Assembly (NCBI RefSeq): GCF_001423885.1
Contig: NZ_LMPP01000001.1
Coordinates: 597,543 to 661,542, forward strand
Source: Rathayibacter sp. Leaf185
GTDB lineage: Bacteria; Actinomycetota; Actinomycetes; Actinomycetales; Microbacteriaceae
Length of the DNA: 64,000 bases
Direction: 5' to 3'
In this document: piece after piece, positions 1 through 9,104 of the stretch
Layout of the letters: each line of letters opens with the position of its first letter
Position numbering within the stretch: position 1 is the stretch's first letter
The notes under the pieces: generated by a model
Databases searched by the model: none
What the model was told of the DNA's origin: nothing
Seen by the model: the letters and a program-made list of their open reading frames with translations, nothing else
Translations under genes and position numbers: made by a program

Positions 1-8
1 TCGGGGTC

Positions 9-1325
9 TTACTCCGCGACGGCGGCGCGGGCGGCGGCCCAGCGCTCGTTGAGATCGGCGAAGAGGGTCTCCTTGTCGCCGTCGCCGGCGCCGCGAGCGG
101 TGTCGATGAGCTCCTGACGGTAGGAGTTGCCGAACAGGTCGATCTCGGCCTCGTTGGCGATGTCGTTGATGACCGCCTCCTCACCGACCGGGTCGGGAGC
201 GAGCTCGAGGTACTGCACGCCCAGCGCGTCGAAGTCGGCGAGGGTGTCGGGCGCCGGGTCGGTGATGACCGGGCTGATCGCGCCCTGGCTCGCCGCGAAG
301 CCGGACTCGTTCGTGAACCAGTCGATCCACGCGCGGGCGGTCGCCTTGTTCTCGGAGTTCTTGTTGATCGCCAGGAACTTGTCGGAGGCGGTCACCGAGG
401 TGAACGCTCCGTCCTGCGCCCACGGCATCGGCCAGAAGCCGATGGTGTCGCGCGGCTCGCCTGCCTTCTCGGCGGCGTCCTGCATCTGCGAAACGGCCCA
501 GGAGCCGAGCACCATCGAGCCGATCTCGCCGCTGGCGAGCAGATCCTTCGACTCCTCCCAGTTGGTCGTGGTCGGGTCGTCCTCGCTGAGGCCGGCGGCG
601 ACGGTGTCGTAGAGCAGACCGTCGATGTTGTACTGGTCGTTGCCCTCGGTCCACGGTGCGTCGTCGGCGATCATCTCGGTGCGCACCTCGGCGCCCTGCA
701 CGGTGCCGAGGTTGCCCTCGATGGTGGCCAGCGGCCAGCCGTCCTTGTAGTTCGTGTAGTACGGAGTGACTCCGTTCGCCTTGATCTTCTCGAGGGCGGC
801 GAGGTACTCCTCCTCGGTCTCGGGCGGAGTCGTGATACCGGCGGCCGTCCAGACGTCGCGGTTGAACACGTAGCCCATCGCCGAGCCGAAGGTCGAGATG
901 CCGTAGGCGGTGCCGTCGAACGAGCCCTCGTTGGTGAAGCGGTACTGCGACGACAGCTCCTCGGTGGAGCCGAGTGGCTCGAAGTAGTTCGCGTAGTCGT
1001 CCTTCGTGACGTTGGAGCTCGGGATGAGCAGCACGTCGCCGTAGTCCTTCGAGTTCAGGCGGATCTTGGTGTCGCCCTCGTAGTCGGTCAGCGCCTCGAA
1101 CTTCACGGTGGTGCCGGGGTACTTCTCCTCGAACGCCTTCGCGTAGTCGGCGAAGGTGGTGTCGACGATGTCGGTGCGGTTGGTGAGCACGGTGATCTCG
1201 CCGGCCGGCTCTCCGGAGTCGTTGCTCGCGCCGGCGGCGCAGCCGGAGAGAGCGAGGGACGTCGAGACGGCGACGGCGGCGATGCCGATCAGCGTGGTTC
1301 GGCGGGTGGGGGTCGTACGGTGCAC
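9..1325 (-). CDS. Carbohydrate ABC transporter substrate-binding lipoprotein
   Basis: A 438-residue family 1 extracellular solute-binding protein that should capture an oligosaccharide outside the membrane and hand it to a two-permease importer. The N-terminus has a basic stretch, a hydrophobic core and the lipobox LSGC with Cys29 as lipid anchor. The GTG start at 1325 is chosen because AGGAGA lies six bases upstream and the signal peptide begins there. It sits 71 bp downstream of the GH5 mannanase-like gene on the same strand, so the two probably form one unit in which the enzyme releases the sugar and this protein binds it. The matching permeases are not in the window and may lie beyond its left edge. 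Substrate is inferred only from the neighbour. Confidence 0.9.
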   Translation of the reverse strand: MHRTTPTRRTTLIGIAAVAVSTSLALSGCAAGASNDSGEPAGEITVLTNRTDIVDTTFADYAKAFEEKYPGTTVKFEALTDYEGDTKIRLNSKDYGDVLLIPSSNVTKDDYANYFEPLGSTEELSSQYRFTNEGSFDGTAYGISTFGSAMGYVFNRDVWTAAGITTPPETEEEYLAALEKIKANGVTPYYTNYKDGWPLATIEGNLGTVQGAEVRTEMIADDAPWTEGNDQYNIDGLLYDTVAAGLSEDDPTTTNWEESKDLLASGEIGSMVLGSWAVSQMQDAAEKAGEPRDTIGFWPMPWAQDGAFTSVTASDKFLAINKNSENKATARAWIDWFTNESGFAASQGAISPVITDPAPDTLADFDALGVQYLELAPDPVGEEAVINDIANEAEIDLFGNSYRQELIDTARGAGDGDKETLFADLNERWAAARAAVAE

Positions 1326-1396
1326 GGTGATTCTCCTAGGTAGGCCGTCGCCGCCATCGGCGACGGGGTGCAGTGCTGTGTGACGGAGGGAGGGGG

Positions 1397-4300
1397 CTAG
1401 CGGCGGCCGAGCCACCACTGCCAGAGGGAGGGCAGGTACTGCTTGACCAGCGATTCGAGCCACGAGGGGATCGCGGGGGTCGAGGGCGTTCCGGGTGTCG
1501 GGGTCGCGGTCGCGGTCGGAATGGGGGTGGCAGTCGGAGTGGGGGTGGTAGTCGGCGTCGGGGTGGCAGTCGGCGTCGGCGTCGCAGTGGGAGTCGGCGT
1601 CGGCGTCGGCGTGGGCGTCGTCTCCGCGAGCACCGCCCGCACGTCGTCGACGGTGAGGCTGCCGGTCCCGCTGCCGTTGAGGTAGAGGGCGTACTGGCTG
1701 ACCGAGGTCAGATCCAGGTCCGCCTCCGGAGCCCACGACGGCGGCGCGAACTCGGTGAACGGGATCACGATCGTCTGCGGCCCGTCCGTGCCCGGCGTGA
1801 CCGAGGCCTCCCAGTAGGCGCCGTTCGCGACGAACTGCACCGAGAGGGAGTCGTCGGCATCGGTGTCGACCTGGAGCGAGAGGCCGGATCGGCCCCACCA
1901 GTCCTGCGCGACGTCGAACGTCTTCACGACTCCGGCGTACCCCGCGGTCGCGAGGTCGTAGTCGAAGCGAGCGGCGGTCGAGCCGGTGACGGCCTCGGGC
2001 ACGAGCGTCGGCGTGATGGTGCCGCCGCCCGTGTTGCGGACGTACGCGGCCTGGAGCGCAGCGTCGTCGGCGTACCCCTCGAAGTCGTCGACGATCACCG
2101 GCTCGGTGGGCAGCGCCGCCGTCTCGAACGAGCGGGTCTCGGAGGCGGTGGTCCCGACTCCGTTCACGGCCGTGACCTGCCAGAAGTAGCGGGTGTCGGG
2201 GGCGAGATCGACGGCCGGGCGGTAGCTGGTCGCGGAGAGTCCGGTGGTCGAGACGATCGGGTCCGCGAGATCGCTCGAGGTCGACAGCGCGAAGCGGTAG
2301 TAGGCCGCGTCCGCCGCCGGCTGCCAGGCGAAGGTCGGAGTCGATCGGATCGCCGAGGCGTCGTCCTCCGGCGAACCGAGAGCGACCGCACCGGGAGCGC
2401 CGAGCTCGGCCGCGTTCGGCGAGTGCAGGCTGACCGCGCCGATCTGCGGGGTCCACACCTCGCCCGCGCCCTGCGGCCACGAGATCCGGAGGTGGTCGGT
2501 GCCCGAGAGGCCGCGCACGCTGTACGTGTACGCCTTCCAGTTCCCGGTCCCGCCGCGCGTGTCGACCGCGAGCGGAGTCCAGGTCGTGCCGTCCGAGGAG
2601 CCCTCGACGCTCAGCGGGACGACGGCCTGGTCGGGCCAGTAGTAGGCCGTGATGTCGGCGCCGCTGATGTCGTCGAGGGAGTAGGTCAGGCTCGCCGGAT
2701 CGGCGCTGTCGCGCTTCACCCGTGAGGCGTCACCACCGAAGAGCGCGGGATTGCCGCTGTCGAACGAGAGGCTGCCGTCGTGCGCCGTCGTCTTCGAGAA
2801 GTCGTCCAGCGGATCGAACAGCGCCACCTTCTCGGCGGCACTGGTGAGGGTGGCCCGCTCGACCGAGCCGGCGCCCGTCCAGCTGAGCCGCACGGCGCTG
2901 CCGGACAGGCCGGTCGCGGTGATCGTCGTGCGCCCGTCGACCGCGGTGGCGGTCGTCTGCGCGCGGGTCCAGGTCGATCCGTCCGCGGTGGTCTCGACCA
3001 CGGCGTCGACCTCGGACACGAGGAACGACGCCGCGCTGAGGCCGTCCCGCTGCCAGGTGATGCCGGCGGCCGCGTCTCCGGTGGCGGTGACGACTCCCCC
3101 CGCGGGAGTGGCGGAGATCTCGGCACCGTCGTGCGCCGAGGTGAGCGACCAGCTCTGCAGCGGGTCGACGAGCACCGCACCCTCGGACGGCGCGGCGACG
3201 ACGTCGGACGCCGGTCCGCGCTCGCCGCCGGCACCGATCGCGACGACGCGGTACCGGGCGTCCGCCGGGGACTCGTAGTCGGTGACGGGCGAGGCGGAGG
3301 CGAGCACGACTCCATCCGTCACGTCGGTCCAATCGCCGTCGCCGACCGAGCGCTGCACCCGGTAGCCCTCGGCTCCGGCGGTGCCGCGCCACGAGACGAC
3401 GTTGATCCCGTAGTTCTTGTCGAGGGCGGTGATCAGCGGTGCACCGAGCTCGAGCCCACCGGGAGCGCTGCCGGTCGCGGCGCTGTACTCCTCGATGGCG
3501 GTGACGCTCTCCTGCTCGCGAGCGGAGTCCCCCGGGTAGTGGAGGGTGAAGCCGTCGTCGTGCGGCACGAATCCGCCGCGGTCGTTGTTGCCGAAGAGCG
3601 ACCAGAAGAACATCCCCGAGACGTTCTCGTCCGCGGCGGCGGACTGGAGCAGCTCCGGGGTGGCGGCGGTCGAGGCGTACTCGCCCGCGATGTAGACCTT
3701 GCCGGCGTCCGCGACGGTCGCGGCGTCGGCCGAGACGCGCTCCGCGGTCGGCGGGTAGTAGTGCACGTCGACGATGTCGAGATCCGGAGCGGCGAGCGTG
3801 TCGGGGTCGATGTCGAAACGACGGCCGGCGGCGACGAGCTGCTCGGGAGCCTGCTCCTTGATGTGGGCGACCTGCTGGTCGATCCAGTCGAGGGTCATCC
3901 CCTCGAGCTCGTTGCCGAGCTCCCACGCCATGATCGTGGGGTCGTCGACGTACCGGGTGCCGGTGATCGAGTTCGTGCGGTCGAGGATGTGGTCGACGTA
4001 GTCCTGGTAGGCGTCGATCGCAGCGGGATCCGTGTAGAAGTCGGCCGACTCCAGGCCGAGCGGAGTCGTGAAGTCGCGGTGTCCGCCGTGGTAGTACTCC
4101 CACTCGTCGGTCAGCGGCAGCACGAGCCGGATGCCCAGAGTGCCCGCGTAGGCGACGGCGAAGTCGATCGTGCGGAACGCCTCCTCGTTGTACTCGCCGA
4201 GGCGGGGCATCAGCGCGAGAGGGTCCTGGCCGTCCTGGCTCGTCGACGTCATCATGTGCGAGCGCACGACGGTGATGCCCATCTGCGAAGCGGTGTCCAG

Positions 4301-4594
4301 AGCGTCCTTGATCCGGAAGTAGGTGGGGTAGTCGACTCCCCCGACGTTCTCGTCGAGACCGAGCCAGTAGATGTTCGTGCCGCTCGCACGGAACCGCTCG
4401 CCGTCGAGAGTCAGCGCACTGCCCTCGCGCTGGACGAAGTCGGTGTTCTCGCTGGTCCAGTCGCGGGGCGCGTCGGCGGAGGCCGGGGCCGCAGCGACGA
4501 GTGTCGCTGCGGTGACGGTGACGACGGCGATGCCCGCGAGGCAGCTGCGGAGCGGGGCCCGCAGGAAGGCGGGCGGTGGGGCGGATCGGGACAT
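1397..4594 (-). CDS. Secreted multidomain GH5 glycosidase (mannanase-like)
   Basis: A 1065-residue secreted polysaccharide hydrolase. A signal peptide of about 40 residues ends near APASADA. The GH5-type TIM barrel covers about residues 45-370, with a candidate acid/base Glu229 in WELGNELEG and nucleophile Glu305 in YIAGEYAST, a layout closest to endo-beta-mannanases. Then follow an FnIII-like domain (about 375-465), two beta-sandwich or discoidin-like modules (470-720), a second FnIII (730-830), and a CBM-like module starting VDDFEGYADD (about 833-990). A Thr/Pro repeat linker and a short Trp-rich tail ending QWWLGRR close the protein. ATG 4594 has AAGGAG about 13 bases upstream, a little far. 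Target polymer (mannan, glucomannan or another beta-glucan) is inference. Confidence 0.85.
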   Translation of the reverse strand: MSRSAPPPAFLRAPLRSCLAGIAVVTVTAATLVAAAPASADAPRDWTSENTDFVQREGSALTLDGERFRASGTNIYWLGLDENVGGVDYPTYFRIKDALDTASQMGITVVRSHMMTSTSQDGQDPLALMPRLGEYNEEAFRTIDFAVAYAGTLGIRLVLPLTDEWEYYHGGHRDFTTPLGLESADFYTDPAAIDAYQDYVDHILDRTNSITGTRYVDDPTIMAWELGNELEGMTLDWIDQQVAHIKEQAPEQLVAAGRRFDIDPDTLAAPDLDIVDVHYYPPTAERVSADAATVADAGKVYIAGEYASTAATPELLQSAAADENVSGMFFWSLFGNNDRGGFVPHDDGFTLHYPGDSAREQESVTAIEEYSAATGSAPGGLELGAPLITALDKNYGINVVSWRGTAGAEGYRVQRSVGDGDWTDVTDGVVLASASPVTDYESPADARYRVVAIGAGGERGPASDVVAAPSEGAVLVDPLQSWSLTSAHDGAEISATPAGGVVTATGDAAAGITWQRDGLSAASFLVSEVDAVVETTADGSTWTRAQTTATAVDGRTTITATGLSGSAVRLSWTGAGSVERATLTSAAEKVALFDPLDDFSKTTAHDGSLSFDSGNPALFGGDASRVKRDSADPASLTYSLDDISGADITAYYWPDQAVVPLSVEGSSDGTTWTPLAVDTRGGTGNWKAYTYSVRGLSGTDHLRISWPQGAGEVWTPQIGAVSLHSPNAAELGAPGAVALGSPEDDASAIRSTPTFAWQPAADAAYYRFALSTSSDLADPIVSTTGLSATSYRPAVDLAPDTRYFWQVTAVNGVGTTASETRSFETAALPTEPVIVDDFEGYADDAALQAAYVRNTGGGTITPTLVPEAVTGSTAARFDYDLATAGYAGVVKTFDVAQDWWGRSGLSLQVDTDADDSLSVQFVANGAYWEASVTPGTDGPQTIVIPFTEFAPPSWAPEADLDLTSVSQYALYLNGSGTGSLTVDDVRAVLAETTPTPTPTPTPTATPTPTATPTPTTTPTPTATPIPTATATPTPGTPSTPAIPSWLESLVKQYLPSLWQWWLGRR

Positions 4595-4699
4595 GTGTTT
4601 TCCAGGGCTCCTTCGACCGGGGGATGAGACTGACCGGCTCGCTGCCGCTCGGGCGCGCTGCGTCGGTTCACACAGACTCGTCGACGATCGGGGGCCTCG

Positions 4700-4730
4700 T
4701 CAATACAAAAGTAAATAATTTATGTAACGA
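4700..4730. promoter_or_regulatory. AT-rich upstream element of the GH5 operon
   Basis: In the 169-bp gap between the LacI-like gene and the GH5 gene sits an A/T-rich island in otherwise very GC-rich DNA. It contains the odd-centred palindrome TAAATAATTTA at 4712-4722. This is a likely promoter or operator for the minus-strand GH5-binding protein unit. No confident -35/-10 pair could be fixed. Confidence 0.4.
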
Positions 4731-4763
4731 TCGACCCGTGAAGGATTCGGTCCACGGCGCTCC

Positions 4764-5624
4764 TCATTCGCGGGCTGCTGCGGGCGTGCCGGTCGACCGC
4801 CGCGGCACGATGACGACCTCGGGGCTGCTCGTCGCCCGGCTCTCGCCGCCCGCGATCTCCTCCAGGAGCTCCCGGCCCGCGAGCATCCCGATCACCTGCA
4901 CGTCGTGAGACACGGCCGACAGCGGAGGCTCGCTCAGCTGGCACTGGGCGGAGTCGTCCCAGGCGAGGAGCGAGAGCTCGCCGGGGACCGGGATGCCGAG
5001 CTCGCGGGTCTCGTCGAGCCCGCCGAGAGCCATGAGATCGCTGTCGAACACGACGGCGGTCGGCGGCGCGGCGTCGTCGAGCAGCGATCGGAGGGCACGG
5101 CCCCCGGACGCGCGGGAGTAGTCGCCCGAGGCGGTGGCCGAGGCGATCCCGAGACGCTCGCACTCCTGCGCGAACGCCTCCTGCCGGATGCGCGTGTGCA
5201 GGAGCTCGGCGGGGCCCGTGACGTGCGCGATGCGCTCGTGCCCGAGCCCGGCGAGGAAGCCGACGGCGCTCCTCATCGCGTTGCCGTCGTCCGTCCAGAC
5301 CGCGCGGAAGCCCTCCGCAGCGCTCGGCGGCCCGATGACGACGGCCGGCAGCCCGAGACCCCGCACGAACTCGGGTCGCTCGTCGTCGACCTCGAGGTCG
5401 ACGACGATCACTCCGCTGACCTCGCCGTCGTCGCTCCACCGCCGGTAGGTCGCGAGCTCCGCCTCCGCATCGGGCAGCACATTGAGCAGCACCGAGTACC
5501 CCGCGGGTCTGACCGCGCGCTCGACGCCCGCGATGAACTCGTGGAAGTAGGGCTCGGCGCCCATGATCTCGGTCGCGCGGACCAGCGCGAGGCCGATGGG
5601 TCGAGGGAGTGCCGTCCGGGTCAT
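4764..5624 (-). CDS. LacI-like sensor domain protein without a helix-turn-helix
   Basis: A 286-residue protein that matches the periplasmic-binding-like effector domain of LacI/GalR regulators almost from its first residue (RPIGLALVRATEIMG). LacI regulators are normally about 330-350 residues, with a 50-60 residue HTH and hinge helix in front. Here the same frame upstream of 5624 reads as low-complexity Arg/Pro-rich sequence with no HTH. ATG 5624 has AGGAAGGA eight bases upstream, which supports the short form as the true product. It lies upstream of the GH5 gene on the same strand and is divergent from a ROK regulator. It could be a truncated regulator, a sugar sensor that works with another protein, or a decayed gene. 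DNA binding should not be assumed. Confidence 0.8.
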   Translation of the reverse strand: MTRTALPRPIGLALVRATEIMGAEPYFHEFIAGVERAVRPAGYSVLLNVLPDAEAELATYRRWSDDGEVSGVIVVDLEVDDERPEFVRGLGLPAVVIGPPSAAEGFRAVWTDDGNAMRSAVGFLAGLGHERIAHVTGPAELLHTRIRQEAFAQECERLGIASATASGDYSRASGGRALRSLLDDAAPPTAVVFDSDLMALGGLDETRELGIPVPGELSLLAWDDSAQCQLSEPPLSAVSHDVQVIGMLAGRELLEEIAGGESRATSSPEVVIVPRRSTGTPAAARE

Positions 5625-5742
5625 CAGCGCTGTCCTTCCTGCGGAGACCACCAGCGTAGAGCGACCCGCGATCGTGTCACGGGCGGGAGGAGCGGGGCCC
5701 GGGCGGTCCCGTACTCTGTCGATCGGAGCGAGAGGAGGCGCC

Positions 5743-6975
5743 ATGGCACGCCGTGAAGCGACCCCCGCCGCGCCGGGCAGCCGCGCTCTCGTGGTCGACC
5801 TCATCCGTTCGTCCGGCCCCATCAGCCGTGTCGAGCTGACCGCCGCGACCGGTCTCACCCAGCCCGCGATCTCGATGATCGTCCGCAAGCTCCTGACCGA
5901 CGGCATCATCCGGCAGACCGGCTCGACCGCGACCGGAGGCAAGCCCCGTCAGCTCCTCGAGATCAACGCCCGCGCGCGCATCGGGATCGGCATCCAGCTC
6001 GGCTTCGAATCGATCACGCTGGTCGCGACCGACACTGGGGGCGGCGTCATCGCCCGCCAGCAGATCGACGGAGCAGCGCTGGCCTCCCCCGAGGAGGTCA
6101 CTGAGCGCCTCGTGCGCGGCTACGAGGACTTCGTGCGCGGCACCGGGATCGACCGCCGCGCGATCGCCGGCGTCGCCGCCGTGGCTCCCGGGCCGATCGA
6201 CCAGCGGGCCGGCCGGGTTCTCGGGCCTCCGTCGCTGCACCACTGGCGCGACTTCCCCCTGCGGCAGGCGCTCGGCGCCGGCATCGGCGCCCCGATCCTG
6301 CTCGACAACGACGCGGCCGCGGCGGGCATCGGCGAGTTCTGGAGCCGCGGCGTCTCGCGGCACCGGACCTTCGGCTGCATCTACGTCGGCACCGGCATCG
6401 GCGCCGGTGTCGTGCTCGACGGGGCTCTGCTGCGCGGGGCGAGCTCGAACGCCGTCGAGGTCGGCCACATCTCGATCGTGCCGGACGGCCACGAGTGCTT
6501 CTGCGGCAACCGCGGCTGCCTCGAGCGGTACGCGGCTCCGACCGTCGTCGTCGACGAGGCGCGGGCGGATCACCGCTCCTTCACCGATCTCGAGCTCTCC
6601 TTCGAGGCGGAGGATCAGGGCCGCGACTTCGACGTGCTGAGCCTCGCCGCGATCAACGGCCACGCGGCTGCGCTCGCCCTCGTCGAGAGGGCCGCCGACC
6701 ACCTCGCGCAGGGCGCGCTCACGCTGGTGAACCTGTTCGACCTCGACGAGCTGGTCCTCACCGGCCCCGGAGTGGCGATCGCAGGCTCGATCTCGACGCG
6801 CGCGATCAGGTCGAGGCTCGACGAGCGCCGCTTCGCGCGCCGCGCTCATCCCCTCGAGGTGTCTCTGTCGAGCAATCCGCGCGACGCCGCTGCTGTCGGA
6901 GCGTCCTCGCTCGTCCTCCAGAGCACGCTCTCGCCCGGGCACGGCCCGATCCTGCAGCGCTCCGATGAGGCCTGA
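5743..6975 (+). CDS. ROK family transcriptional regulator
   Basis: A 410-residue NagC/XylR-type repressor. Residues 1-75 hold a winged HTH (GLTQPAISMIVRKLL). The remainder is an ASKHA sugar-kinase-like fold with VGTGIGAGVVLDGALL and the ROK zinc motif CFCGNRGCLERY. It probably controls the divergent minus-strand unit (LacI-like protein, GH5 enzyme, binding protein) in response to a sugar. ATG 5743 is chosen for the AGGAGG at 5733-5738, with a short four-base spacer. Its 3' end overlaps the carboxylesterase by 11 bp, which indicates translational coupling. Confidence 0.9.
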   Translation: MARREATPAAPGSRALVVDLIRSSGPISRVELTAATGLTQPAISMIVRKLLTDGIIRQTGSTATGGKPRQLLEINARARIGIGIQLGFESITLVATDTGGGVIARQQIDGAALASPEEVTERLVRGYEDFVRGTGIDRRAIAGVAAVAPGPIDQRAGRVLGPPSLHHWRDFPLRQALGAGIGAPILLDNDAAAAGIGEFWSRGVSRHRTFGCIYVGTGIGAGVVLDGALLRGASSNAVEVGHISIVPDGHECFCGNRGCLERYAAPTVVVDEARADHRSFTDLELSFEAEDQGRDFDVLSLAAINGHAAALALVERAADHLAQGALTLVNLFDLDELVLTGPGVAIAGSISTRAIRSRLDERRFARRAHPLEVSLSSNPRDAAAVGASSLVLQSTLSPGHGPILQRSDEA

Positions 6976-8458
6976 GCTCGACACGCCCTCCGGGCGCCTC
7001 CGCGGGCTGGCCGTCTCGACTCCGGACGGCCCCGCCCAGGCGTTCCTCGGCATCCCCTACGCGGAGCCCACCGAGCGCTTCCGGCCGGCCGGTCGGGCCC
7101 CGTCGTGGAGCGGTGTCCGCGACGCGACGCGGCCGGCGCCTCCCGCGCCGCAGATCGCCTGGGCCTCCGGGGATCCCGTGGGCGACGAGCACTCCTGCCT
7201 CACCGTCAGCATCTGGACGCCGGAGCGGACCGACGGCGCTGCACCGGTCCTGGTGTGGATCCACGGCGGCCTGCACGTCGCGGGCTCGAACGCGGAGCCC
7301 CTCACCGACGGTGCCCGCTTCGCCGCGCGGACCGGCACCGTCGTCGTCGCGGTGAACCACCGCCTCGGCGCGCTCGGGTTCCTCACCCTCGACCACCTGC
7401 TCGGCGACGAGTACTCCGACTCCGCGAACCTCGCACTGCACGACGTGATCGCCGCACTCGAATGGGTGCGCGAGAGCATCAGCGCCTTCGGAGGGGACCC
7501 CGGAGCGATCACGCTCGCCGGCCAGTCGGCCGGAGCGACGACGGTCGCGATGCTCCTCGCCTCCGACCGCGCCGCCGGCCTCTTCCCTCGGGCGATCCTG
7601 CACAGCGCCAACCCCGAGCGCCTCGGCGACCGCGCCTACGGGGAGGCAGTCACGAACGATCTCCTCGGGCTCCTCGGCCTCCGGCACGCACCGGATCGAC
7701 TGCTCGGCCTCCCGTGGCAGAGCATCCTCACGGCCCAGAACCGACTGCTGGAGCAGCGCTCCTCCGACGGACCGAACACGGTCGCGGTGTTCCGGCCCGC
7801 CCTCGACGGCCGCCTGCTCACGCGGTCGCCCGCGGAGGCGCTCCGCGGCGGCGCCTCCGCCCACGTCGACCTCGTTGTCGGCACGAACGTGAACGAGGGC
7901 TCGGGCGCCGTCGATCTCCAGGCCCGAGACGACGGGCTCCTGCGCGCTCAACTCGACCGGCACCTTCGGGAGGTGCTGCCTGTGTGGCCGGGCAGCCGCT
8001 CCTCCGCCTACCGCGACGCGCTCGCCGTCGACCTGGGCCGAGCACCCACCGACGCCGAAGCGCTCGAGAGCTGCCTCGCCGACGAGATCTACCGCCAGCC
8101 GAGCCAGCGCCTCCTCGACGCCCGAGCGGAGACCGGGGCATCGACGAGGGCGTTCCTCTTCGCCTTCCGAGCGGATGACGCGCGCGGTGCGGCTCACTCG
8201 CTCGAGTTGCCGTTCCTCTTCCGCCACCTCGACGACTCCGACGCGGCCCTCCGCGAAGTCGGACTGGGGGCACCCTGGACGCTGAGCGACGCGATGAGCG
8301 GCTGGTGGGGAGACTTCATCGCGGGACGAGACCTGAGCGGGTGGCCGGAGTACTCGAGTGCTCGACGATCCACGCTGGTCCTCGCCGAGCACCCTCGGGT
8401 GGAGGAGGGGCCGCGGGGGGCTCTGCGGCTGCTGGTCGAGCGGGCGCAGTCGGCCTGA
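6965..8458 (+). CDS. Type B carboxylesterase
   Basis: A 497-residue alpha/beta-hydrolase of the carboxylesterase/para-nitrobenzyl esterase family, which has the usual length and no signal peptide, so it should be cytoplasmic. Seen features are the N-terminal FLGIPYAEP motif, the oxyanion-hole HGG in VWIHGGLHVAGSN, and the nucleophile elbow GQSAGA with Ser188. The start overlaps the ROK stop, so it is cotranscribed with the regulator. An esterase next to a mannanase-like enzyme could remove acyl groups from imported oligosaccharides, but that link is context only. Confidence 0.87.
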   Translation: MRPELDTPSGRLRGLAVSTPDGPAQAFLGIPYAEPTERFRPAGRAPSWSGVRDATRPAPPAPQIAWASGDPVGDEHSCLTVSIWTPERTDGAAPVLVWIHGGLHVAGSNAEPLTDGARFAARTGTVVVAVNHRLGALGFLTLDHLLGDEYSDSANLALHDVIAALEWVRESISAFGGDPGAITLAGQSAGATTVAMLLASDRAAGLFPRAILHSANPERLGDRAYGEAVTNDLLGLLGLRHAPDRLLGLPWQSILTAQNRLLEQRSSDGPNTVAVFRPALDGRLLTRSPAEALRGGASAHVDLVVGTNVNEGSGAVDLQARDDGLLRAQLDRHLREVLPVWPGSRSSAYRDALAVDLGRAPTDAEALESCLADEIYRQPSQRLLDARAETGASTRAFLFAFRADDARGAAHSLELPFLFRHLDDSDAALREVGLGAPWTLSDAMSGWWGDFIAGRDLSGWPEYSSARRSTLVLAEHPRVEEGPRGALRLLVERAQSA

Positions 8459-9104
8459 TCAGGACCGAGGCATCCCGCTTCTTCCGGGGCTCGGCGCCAC
8501 TCCTGCTGGGCCTCTGCTTCTCTCATCGGGCGCTCGTCGCGCGAGCACGCCTCTGTCAGGTGCGCGAGCGCTGACGGGCATTCCGGCGGCGTCGGCAGCA
8601 GCCTGCGCACGGCGTCGAGCCAGACGTCTTCACGGTTATCGGATGTTGCCGAGAGGGGGCACATGCACGATCTGTACGGCGGCCGGGCGAGAAAACGATC
8701 TGGCGAAGCGAGGAGTTGGCGCCGTTGCGGGGGTGCTTGACTCCGTCACTCCGGTGACCGTCGACGACTCCACCACGCCCCCTGATTGCGCTGAAGCCGT
8801 GACCTGCACCCCGACCGACCCGAGCCTCCGCGCGATCGACGGCCGCACCCATCGGTCCGATCGTCCCACCCCGGGCAGACCGCTCCGACGAGATCAATGA
8901 GATGCAGAAGCTTCCACAGATGGTTGAGGGGTACTTCCCCTTCCCAATTCGAGCCGGTTAGGTCCGAGGACCACCGAACCCGATGAAAACAGCCTACCGA
9001 GACCTTGCATCTTCGCTTCTGGCGCGTGCACGTAATCAACTTTGGGACAGGGATCTTCGCTCAGCAGCCTATTCGAATCGGGATGTCGATGTTACGCTCC
9101 CCCC
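8459..9104. other. Gene-poor stretch of 646 bp
   Basis: No reading frame here looks like a real protein. Several frames stay open by chance in GC-rich DNA on both strands but lack homology, ribosome sites and codon pattern. The right part (about 8900-9104) falls in GC content, marking the approach to the accessory CHAP gene. No RNA gene or clear terminator was recognised. Confidence 0.5.

Noticed and set aside
1500-1620. Tandem GGTGT/CGGCGTC-like tract as a possible CRISPR or microsatellite element
   Set aside because: It encodes the Thr/Pro linker of the GH5 enzyme on the minus strand. Units are degenerate and coding.
1373-4627. Long open frames on the plus strand opposite the GH5 gene, and similar long antisense frames throughout
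   Set aside because: They are the product of high GC at third codon positions of the true gene. They show low-complexity Arg/Gly/Val-rich text and no domains.
8194-8664. A minus-strand frame at the esterase 3' end with a protein-like stretch (REDVWLDAVRRLLPTPPECP)
   Set aside because: No recognised family, no ribosome site, and it overlaps the esterase. Could at most be a fragment.
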